From Branchiostoma lanceolatum (taxonomy: Eukaryota; Chordata; Leptocardii; Amphioxiformes; Branchiostomatidae): DNA of 64,000 nucleotides. This document shows, in pieces, positions 56,496-64,000 of this stretch (within the stretch, counting starts at the first letter, position 1; every line of letters begins with the position of its first letter). The notes under the pieces were generated by a model, which made no database searches, was not told the origin of the DNA, and saw only the letters and a list, made by a program, of their open reading frames with translations. The position numbers were made by a program, and so were the translations under genes. The DNA lies in contig NC_089727.1 of assembly GCF_035083965.1 (NCBI RefSeq), positions 18,913,269 to 18,977,268 on the forward strand, given 5' to 3'.

Positions 56496-59400
56496 GTCAG
56501 TTGGAACTTACAACTTTTTGTACATACAGTATACTGTGAATGTCAATAACAGTTTTTCATATAGAATACAACACGGGGGGGGGGGGTGTACGTAAACAAA
56601 TTTTAGGTACAGGTACAGGTACACGGGTTAAGGTACAGGTCCGGACCTGAACCTGTACCTAAACTACTTGTTCGGAAAATGCTAGATTTTCAATAAGGAA
56701 AAAAGCATGTTTGAACTGGTAAAAACAAAATTTTTGATTGTGCTAGATATTATTTTTATGAAAACACAGATGAAAATTTGACTTGAGCCTTGCAAATGTG
56801 TTTTCTGTGCTTTAGAGTGGCTTTAGAGCACTGCCACAGTAATTTCATAGTAATTTAATCTGTCAAAGTGGCCATCCCCTGAGTCAGGTCCAGTACCCAT
56901 ACAGCAGGGTCAGGTATTTTGGACCTGTACCTAATTGATTGTACCCGGTACTGTATCGGTACAGTGTACCGGTAAACAGCTCTAACACGGGGTATTCCGT
57001 ATCACCAGAGGTTACAGTAACCAGCCTGACCATGGCCTACAGCCGTCGGGCAATTCGACCCACGGGAGGGCTGAGACCGAGGGTGATGTGGAATACACTG
57101 TGTTGTATTTTATTTATATGTCATACCCACCCAAGAAAACACACATTTCAATGCAGAATGCACCAGAAGTTGAGAGAGTTTTGTGTCCTCAAACAAAAAC
57201 ATTCTAACCGCAGAATCCGGTATTCAAATTTTCGACAGCGGCACAACCAGTACGCTCGAAATATATTCTCAATTTTCTATGGGAGCCCATGTGATACAAC
57301 TTACAACCCCGTGTGATACGGAAAATTATCACACGGCCGGTAACACACGTATCGAATGTTTTCGCGGCCCAGGTATGACATCAACCAATGTATCATGTTT
57401 CTCTTGCTGTGAGTCTGATTCTACATATCCATCATTCTGTTTTGATGTGAATATTATATCGATTATGAGTTTTTTCTTGAACGCCATAATTCAAGCATTT
57501 AGGTACGTATGCTCCTTTTTTGGAAAGTTGTGTTTCAAGTTTGATGTATTTTATGAACTGTACTTTTGACAGAGTCCTAGTAGATGAATGACTTAAAGAA
57601 AAAAATTAACTTTGTTTTGGGAAAGGGACATCCACATCCATAGACTGCAGCTATAATTTTTATTTTAAAAGCATATTTGAATATTCATGATGTCTTCCTG
57701 ACTTGTACAGTATTCCTTTATAAATTAAAATTAATCAAACCTTTGGGATTTTATGAACAAATTGCTTTCTCTTTGTTTACAAGTGAATTAAACAATGGCG
57801 TCTGTGTGGCATAGTGGCAGAGCATCCTGCTATGAACCAATGAGACCCAGGTTCAATCCCCAGTGGAGTACCCAGACATGTCCGGACATGCACCCAGACG
57901 TTGTGCCCTTGGGAAAGGCACTTAACAAATATTTCCCATGTCCTACGCCCAGCAGTAGGGTTTGGGTTGGCGTTAGGAAGGGCATCCAGCCGTAAAAACT
58001 CTTGCTACAAAAAAGAATTGCACTTGATGAGGAGTTCTGGGGCCCCCATCCATGTGCAAGCACGTCCAACCCCCATATGATGGGGAACAAAAAGACGTAA
58101 AATTGGAGAGAGAGAGAGAGAGAGAATGACATATGTCTGAATTTTACCCAAAAGAATCCTATGTCTAGCTATGGCTAATCTGACTATAGTACAGTAATTT
58201 CACAAGAATTACTACATTGTGTTTGAAATTTTGATTGACACCTGTCATCAGGTGAGGACTCTACTGGAGATCTGGCAGGACTATCGTGACGACACGGATC
58301 AGCTGATCCGGGCGGGATCAAGCGGGAGATCCAGTCTGGGATCTGGTCGCCTCCCCGAGCCGCCGCGCCAGCGGGAACTGATTGTGGATGAGATAAAGTT
58401 CCTGCTGCAGAACCTGAAGGAACGCGCCAACTCCGAGGGGAGGTAAGCAAGTTTTGAGTTTAAGTTTTAGGTTTTTTATTCAACCTGCGGTCAAGGAGGT
58501 TAAGATATTAAAGGCAGGCTAAACTTAATTTCGTAAAGCATACTGCAGTATGTTAAATATACCACTAAGACCAGTTCTGACTTGTTTTACACTAGTCCAT
58601 CATAGATTAGCGTTTTTACAATATTTGAAATTCGCGGTGTGGTGATGTAATACTGGCGATGTCCAAAGACCTTTGACCTTCGTGACTTCAGATTCCGAGT
58701 CGGCCACACCTGCACCATAGGAATTACTCCAGACGCCATTCCTCCGACTCGGAATCTGACGTCACAAAGGTCAAAGGGCTTTGGACATCGCCAGTATTAC
58801 ATCACCACACCGCGAATTTCAAATGTTGTAAAAACGCTTATCTATGATGGACTAGTGTTAAACAAGTCAGAACTGGTCTTAGTGGTATATTTAACATACT
58901 GCAGAATGCTTTACGAAATTAAGTTTAGCCTGCCTTTAGATAAATATTAACCTCCTTGCTGTGATATACAAACATTTAACATACTCTAAGGTTCTCTGCC
59001 CTAACATGTAAAGTAGAGTAATTATAACAAACTTTAAGATGAGCTAGAGTTCCATGACCTCATATCTTCGCCAAATGATATCGCCAAACACAAAAACATT
59101 CAAAGTCTACTGCAGTACTGTTGGAATAAGCAAGGTGAACGATTTTTAAATTTGACCTTCCTTTGCACAACCACTACACACTGACCAAAATGAAGATTCA
59201 TCAAAGGTTTCTCGAGTTATGCTCTTGACATGCATACAGACCCACCCAACAGCTGGACTTACCGAAACATAATCTTCTTGGCAAAGATAATGATACATCA
59301 TAAGAATACTAGACAGTAGAAAGGCAAAATAAATGTGGAGTCATCTTTGTAAAAAAAGTCAAAAAAGCTTTTCAAGGCTTCAATTTTTCCATTTGCATAA

Positions 59401-62400
59401 CACATAACAAAAAGCAGTGTACTACTAAAAGTCAGATGAATTGTATTTTCTGTTTCAGGAATGTACAGGACTTGTTATCAAAACACAACCCAGGAGTTAT
59501 CCAGTATGCACTTACTGATAAAGGTAAGGGTGAGATAATGAACTAAGGACTATTATATATAGTAGAGTAAGAATAGATATAAGAGTCATTAAGAAGGAGA
59601 CAAAGTACTTTCATGAATATGAATGATAAAAAGGCAAATTTGTATTTATTGTGACACTTTTTCTGATATTGATGTTATCAAAGTTGTGCTATTCAAGTAA
59701 AGAACTGTGCATATACTTGTTCATGTACACTATTGTACAGTGGATTGAGACAAGTTCTTTTGATAGAATTATATTTATGTATTTGATAAATATTTGTTTC
59801 AATGCATGTTATTATTACAGCACGAGTAAGTTGTGAGCTTATACTTGTCTGTGAAAATAAGCTTGAGTTCAAACAAGTATGCTTTGAGCTGTTCATATAT
59901 TATGATAAGTATGGTTGAATCTGGAGGACTTAGACCTGTGAATTTGCATGACATTGTATATGATGTGCTCATACATATGTATGACAATATTTGGCAGATC
60001 TAGAGCAGATAACAATACTTATGTCCTACTCCTTAAGTCACACCAGTGTTAATACTGTAGATGCAGAAATGCTCGCGGCGGTTTCATATTTGTATGTTTG
60101 CAGTTTTGCAGCAAACTCTTCACTGCGAAATAAAACCACAGCGAAACTGTCTTGCCCTCCTATCCTCTTGTCTATTATTGTCTCAAATGTGAACTTAAAA
60201 TCACTGCAAATACTTCATTTTCTCCCTGCCGCGAAATCAAAACCATGTAAACTTAACTTGTCTTAATTGCATTACTGTACTATAGTAGCTGACTTCATTG
60301 AGTATTTTGATATGATAATTTGGCAAATTTAGTTACTCTATTAACAACATTTTGTGTCGGCTTGCAGCCACTGGCCATGGCAGCCGACCTTCGACCTCTG
60401 GGAGTCGCCCTTCGTCCGCCCGCAGCAGCAGGAGTGGCAGGGAGACGCCCCTCAGGCGTACAGCAACGCCCTCTAGTGATGATGAAAGGTAAGGCAGTTG
60501 CAAACAAAAGCCCTTCCAGTATTACATTTTATGAAGAAGAAGAACTTTATTGCACGACAATTGTACATGGTACATTTTATGTACATATTATTTTATGTTT
60601 CTTATGTATAAAACTACATTATTGTAACAGTTAATATGTGATTCAGTTAAATATTCGAAAAGGAACATAAGAGAGCAAGTGAGGCATAATTCAATTCCTC
60701 AGCACCCCCCATAAGAATGACTCGACCATAATCACCAAGTACTGAAATGGACTTTTCCAAGTTGCCCCTTCCTCATTTCAATGTCTATTTGCAATTGAAA
60801 ATATAAATTACAATGAATTCCTGTTGCTATATCTACACTATATTTGCCTACTGTAGCTATGACTTGTGTTTTGTAGGCAGTGAAATATGATAATGATATC
60901 TGCTATGTCTACAGGATGTCTATTTCTTCTGGTATGAGTGACCAGATAGACAGACTACAGGATAACCTGAACGTGTCACGGATAGACCAGGTGGTCGAGC
61001 ATCTCAGGTAGGGCTAGGTTTACATTGTATTTATTTATTTATTCAGATTTACCACATTTGTGGAAGGATTGACATAACAGGTGAACTATCACCTTTTCAA
61101 GGTGTCAACCAAGACCAGACTGTGAGGTTTGGACCATCGCACACCGGAGCATGCCCCTACTCTTTTTCGAAAGGTGTGGTGGGTTCTTTTACGTGCGCGG
61201 AATGTGGCTCTAGATCTCCCCAAACATGGGACCTCCATTTTATTTCCTTTCCGAGGGACGTCCCTTACCCTAGATGAGCTAGGTACTCATTTACACCTGG
61301 GTGAAGTGAGGAAAGTCGTGTTAAGTGCCTTTCCCAAGGGCACAACGTCGGGACGCATGTTCAGACATGTCTGGGGGCAGGCCGGGTTCGAACTTGGGTC
61401 CCCTTGTTTGACAGTCGGATGTTCTAACCATTAGGCCACACGACGCCACTTCACAACAACAATATTTCTCCATAGAAAAATTAGTTCCTGACTTATTGGG
61501 ATCCAATGTTATATTTGCATGGGTATACTTATATATGTCTTCTATCAAAGGGAAACTAAAGGCTCAAATACTGCAATTTGTTTTGTTTCTGTAGACAAAC
61601 CCTGGAGCAAGAATGCAGTGTGCTGACACAGGACATCGTCTTCTTACAGGTCTGTATAGAACACATCCTCCTATTAGTGTTATGTTATTGATGCATTTTC
61701 TCCCTTTTAGATTTTATAGCGTTACATGTATATTGATTCACAGTAAGAGTTGTATGATTGTATGCCTGTATGATTTATCTTTAACTAATGCAACTATTGT
61801 ATTTCATCATGTACTTTTGCAGCAAGGTTGGCCCCTTGTAATAGCAATAGCTAGTCAGGCAGCCTTGGCTGCTGTACATTGTACACAGCCAAACAAATAA
61901 ATAGAAATATAAATAGTGTTATGTTCATCAGGTCTGTATAGAATGACTACTCCCATTGGTGTAATGTTCAGAAGGTCAGTGTATAGAACAGTTCATCCCA
62001 TTGGTGTAATGTCCATCAGGTCTATGCAACACAGCTCATGTCATTTTTGTAATGTTCATTTTTACAGATCTGTATAAAACTGCTCCCTCTTCCCCGTGGT
62101 GTAATGGTCATTACAATTCAAGGCAAACATTTTAAGATTCATAAAAGATGAAAGAAGACATTCAAACAAAACATGATTTGTTGTTCCTTTCCAGAGTTGC
62201 TTGGAGGATGAGGCAGACTTCAGGAGTAGAGCCAGTACACCAGTCACAGTAGTGGAACCTTCTCTTGGGGGTATGTACTGTCACATACATTTATCATGTT
62301 TGTGTGTGTATGTGTGCGTGTCCCTGTGGCGCAAGCAGTAACGCAATCCCATCTGGATAAAATTTTGTGGATCCTGGGGCCCTAGTTCCTTCCTAGGGGT

Positions 62401-63395
62401 TGACTCCAGTTCGGACATGTTGTAAGGGATTGCATTCATCATTTTGGATGGTGACGTAAAGCCAGCAGCCCCGTGTATGAGGGAGCTTCTGGCATAAGCC
62501 TCAGGCGCCAAAACTCTGCACGTAAAAGAAGCCCAACACACTTATCGAGAAGAGTACATGTAGGAGTGACCCGGTGTGCTTGGCCAAAAACGCGAGCTGT
62601 GGCGAGGCCGCATTGCACCGGCACTAGCTACTTGAAAAAGCATCATGCTTCACCTCAATTTGAGAATGACTGCTTTACTTTTACTGTGTGTGTGTTTGTG
62701 TATGATATGTATGTAAGTGTGTGTGGTTGTGTTCAAGTGTATGTGCGTGTACAAAGGTATGTAGAATACAACGCAGAGTATTCCGTATCACCCGAGGTTC
62801 CAGCCCGACCGCGTAGGCCGGAGGGTGATCCGACCCGCGGCAGGGCGGGGACCGAGGGTGATATGGAATACAACGTGTTGTATTTTATTTATGTCATCAT
62901 GCCCACCCGAAAAAACACACATTTCAATGCGGAAAGTGCCAAAAGTTGAGAAAATTTTGGGTCCTCGAACACAAAACTGTAACAACATTGATTCTAACCT
63001 CTGAATCCGGTATTCGATTTTTTGACGGCAGCGCAATCATGCATTCTAAATATTCTATGGATTCCGAAGTCCGGAACACCCGTATCAGGCCCAGGCATGA
63101 CATAAATGTGTGTATAACTATATATCAATAATTGCATAGTTGATGGGTTGTGCACAGTAGTATATAGGGCCATCTGACTGTAGCTAGTAGAAATTGTCTT
63201 GCAAGTAGTTGTACCAGGCATGGCTGTTGTTTGAATCCACTGTTTCTGGTATACATTTTTGTTTTATGTTTGCTGAAAATGTGTCAAACGTGTAATGTAC
63301 ATGTATAATGTCACTTCTTCTACAGAGCTTAAGACAGAGAGAAGTTTACTTGAGAAGGAACTACAGAACATCAACAGGACAGGCCTTTCCTCAAG
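56325..63395 (+). CDS. CCDC24: CCDC24-like coiled-coil protein, 5' part (runs off the right edge)
   Basis: Eight exons chain with matching phases: 56325-56495, 58252-58442, 59459-59523, 60368-60488, 60915-61007, 61595-61649, 62195-62270 and 63326-63395, about 280 codons so far. Landmarks match CCDC24 as I remember it: an N-terminal SLWRTVEEHVPAGELEEVKG followed by ILG, a RELIVDEIKFLLQNLKERAN segment, a Ser/Arg-rich linker, then LQDNLNVSRIDQVVEHLRQT leading to LEQECSVLTQDIVFLQSCLE. The ATG at 56325 is chosen because the LW-VEEHVP block starts shortly after; the open frame extends upstream only through non-ATG codons. The role is uncharacterised; a structural coiled-coil protein is inferred. 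The C-terminus lies beyond position 64000. Confidence 0.8.
56558..57380 (+). repeat. AATACAAC element, copy 3, split by a nested insertion
   Basis: ATAGAATACAACACGG at 56562-56577 and AACACGGGGTATTCCGTATC at 56983 are the two halves. Between them is a roughly 400-bp insert rich in GGTACAGGTACAG repeats, bounded by AACACGG on both sides. The rest runs to GCGGCCCAGGTATGACAT. Confidence 0.6.
57800..58095 (+). mobile_element. SINE-like element, family C, copy 3 (forward)
   Basis: TGGCATAGTGGCAGAGC (box-A-like) and GGTTCAATCCC (box-B-like), then TGCCCTTGGGAAAGGCACTT and a tail with GGAAGGGCATCCAGCCGTAA. The layout is a tRNA-derived SINE with a LINE-like tail. A (GA)n tract follows. Confidence 0.7.
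58252..58442 (+). CDS. CCDC24: CCDC24-like exon 2
   Basis: Acceptor CCTGTCATCAG, donor GGAG|GTAAGC, phase 0 to 2. VRTLLEIWQDYRDDTDQLIR, a Gly/Ser linker and a helical IKFLLQNLKERANSEG segment. Confidence 0.8.
58492..58958. mobile_element. 431-bp TTAA-type hairpin MITE inside a CAAGGAGGTTAA palindrome
   Basis: TTAAAGGCAGGCTAAACTTA at 58508 is complemented by AAGTTTAGCCTGCCTTTA ending at 58938; the arms are about 190 bp. Outside it, CAAGGAGGTTAA (58492) and TTAACCTCCTTG (ending 58958) pair as in the short palindrome at 18241-18273. Confidence 0.75.
59045..59312 (-). repeat. TATGCAAAT-rich element, internally deleted reverse copy
   Basis: Keeps AGAGTTCCATGACCTCATAT with CTTCGCCAAATGAT at the left and CTTGGCAAAGATAATGATAC at the right; the core units are gone. 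Confidence 0.5.
59459..59523 (+). CDS. CCDC24: CCDC24-like exon 3
   Basis: Acceptor TTTCTGTTTCAG, donor AAAG|GTAAGG, phase 2 to 1. RNVQDLLSKHNPGVIQYALT. Confidence 0.75.
60055..60250 (+). repeat. Dispersed repeat 'GCAGAAATGCTCGCG', copy 2
   Basis: Aligns in order with 7757-7965. Confidence 0.5.
60368..60488 (+). CDS. CCDC24: CCDC24-like exon 4 (Ser/Arg-rich linker)
   Basis: Acceptor TCGGCTTGCAG, donor AAAG|GTAAGG, phase 1 to 2. ATGHGSRPSTSGSRPSSARS; disordered. Confidence 0.7.
60915..61007 (+). CDS. CCDC24: CCDC24-like exon 5 (conserved coiled coil)
   Basis: Acceptor TATGTCTACAG, donor CTCAG|GTAGGG, phase 2 to 2. SDQIDRLQDNLNVSRIDQVV, the most family-typical segment. Confidence 0.85.
61128..61446 (-). 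mobile_element. SINE-like element, family C, copy 4 (reverse)
   Basis: The longest copy: TTTTACGTGCGCGGAATGTG, CCGAGGGACGTCCCTTACCC, GTGCCTTTCCCAAGGGCACA and GGGTTCGAACTTGG (box-B complement). Confidence 0.7.
61595..61649 (+). CDS. CCDC24: CCDC24-like exon 6
   Basis: Acceptor TTGTTTCTGTAG, donor CAG|GTCTGT, phase 2 to 0. QTLEQECSVLTQDIVFLQ. Confidence 0.8.
62195..62270 (+). CDS. CCDC24: CCDC24-like exon 7
   Basis: Acceptor TTGTTCCTTTCCAG, donor GGGG|GTATGT, phase 0 to 1. SCLEDEADFRSRASTPVTVV. Confidence 0.75.
62318..62685 (+). mobile_element. tRNA-like SINE, family D, copy 2
   Basis: TCCCTGTGGCGCAAGCAGTA (box-A-like), then the same body as 22141-22480 to CAATTTGAGAATGACTGCTT. Confidence 0.65.
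62762..63103 (+). repeat. AATACAAC element, copy 4
   Basis: TAGAATACAACGCAGAGTAT to GGCCCAGGCATGACAT, with the GC-rich CAGCCCGACCGCGTAGGCCG block of copy 2. It lies in a CCDC24-like intron. Confidence 0.7.
63326..63395 (+). CDS. CCDC24: CCDC24-like exon 8
   Basis: Acceptor CTTCTTCTACAG, donor TCAAG|GTAGGA, phase 1 to 2. ELKTERSLLEKELQNINRTG. The next exon is outside the window. Confidence 0.7.
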
Positions 63396-63595
63396 GTAGG
63401 AACACATGCAACATCAAAAAGATTTCAAAGTCTTTGATAGAAAGTTACAAGGCCTCTGACAAATGCAGTGTTTATCTGTTGAAATCTGCCAAATCCATGT
63501 CTGTCCATCTGTGTTTTTTTCTACAATTATCAACATCCTGAATGCTTTGTGAGAATGTCTGTCAATGGCTTTTAAATGTAAATAGCGTGTTAATT

Positions 63596-64000
63596 TTAAA
63601 GGCAACCTAAGCAATATTAGGGCGTTGAAAGTCGTATTTTCGAAATCAATTTTCTAGTGATTTCTATACAACATGTAATTGAATTACAGTATCCCATTGC
63701 ATATCAACCATCATGGAGCAAAGATGCGATCATGTCGTTGTGGGATAGTGTGGTTGGAACTCGTTGAAAATCTGAGTGTTTGGAGGCCAGCCATTATTTC
63801 AAATCTTCCGAACATGCAGATTAGTCCCGAACGCTTCAGGACAATTATTCACATGGTCATGTCTCAATGTACTTGGGCATTGTGAATTTGTGACGTCTTG
63901 TGGCGGGAAATTACTGAAAATTGTTGACAGATATGGTTACGACTGGATTCTGGGCTGATTTTCGGGTGGTACCAATGAATGAAATACCCCTTCTGCGACT
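63596..64000. mobile_element. MITE left end, continuing past the window
   Basis: TTAAAGGCAACCTAAGCAAT, then ATTAGGGC, matches the inverted right end at 33838-33868 and the interior TTTCTATACAA block at 33550. Confidence 0.45.

Noticed and set aside
1-64000. CRISPR arrays, bacterial operons, rRNA genes, intact viral genes
   Set aside because: The direct repeats present are satellites or exon arrays without spacers; introns and polyA signals mark an animal genome, and no viral gene was seen.

Overview
The window is animal nuclear DNA: genes are split by GT–AG introns whose phases fit from exon to exon, intergenic DNA is dense with short inverted-repeat transposons and tRNA-like SINEs, and there is no operon structure. 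The protein families (a nucleotidyltransferase–TPR protein, CUB plus trypsin-fold proteins, a CYP2-type P450, CCDC24) and the repeat style suggest a cephalochordate (amphioxus, Branchiostoma). That species call is inference; no search was run.

Layout. (1) 1134-7336, plus strand: a five-exon gene for a large protein with N-terminal helical modules, a nucleotidyltransferase-like motif and ten 42-residue TPR units. A 10-nt insertion breaks the frame inside the TPR array. (2) 18820-8994, minus strand: a multi-exon gene joining a Crypton-derived DUF3504 (tyrosine-recombinase-like) region to a coiled coil and C-terminal MYND finger of ZMYND8 type. One coiled-coil exon lies in a 7-copy tandem array of 107-111 bp. 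(3) 21545-38930: three near-identical duplicons, each with one intronless minus-strand gene for a secreted CUB plus serine-protease-fold protein. All three lack the catalytic His and Ser, so they are pseudoproteases. A decayed relic of the 5' flank lies at 53540-54890. (4) 40795-51439, plus strand: a CYP2-clan cytochrome P450 with I-helix, ExxR and heme-binding motifs. The exon after the membrane anchor cannot be found, and the presumed start is separated from exon 1 by a 183-bp hairpin element. (5) 56325 to past the right edge: the 5' part of a CCDC24-like coiled-coil gene, eight exons in view.

Between and within these genes lie several repeat families with two or more copies here: a roughly 300-500-bp AATACAAC element, a 1.1-kb TATGCAAAT-rich element, two SINE-like families, TTAA-flanked hairpin MITEs, a MULE-like element with an exact 9-bp target duplication, and satellites. 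The genes do not form one pathway. The most interesting items are the nucleotidyltransferase–TPR protein, the DUF3504–MYND fusion, and the tandem pseudoprotease cluster with a shared CRE-like upstream site.
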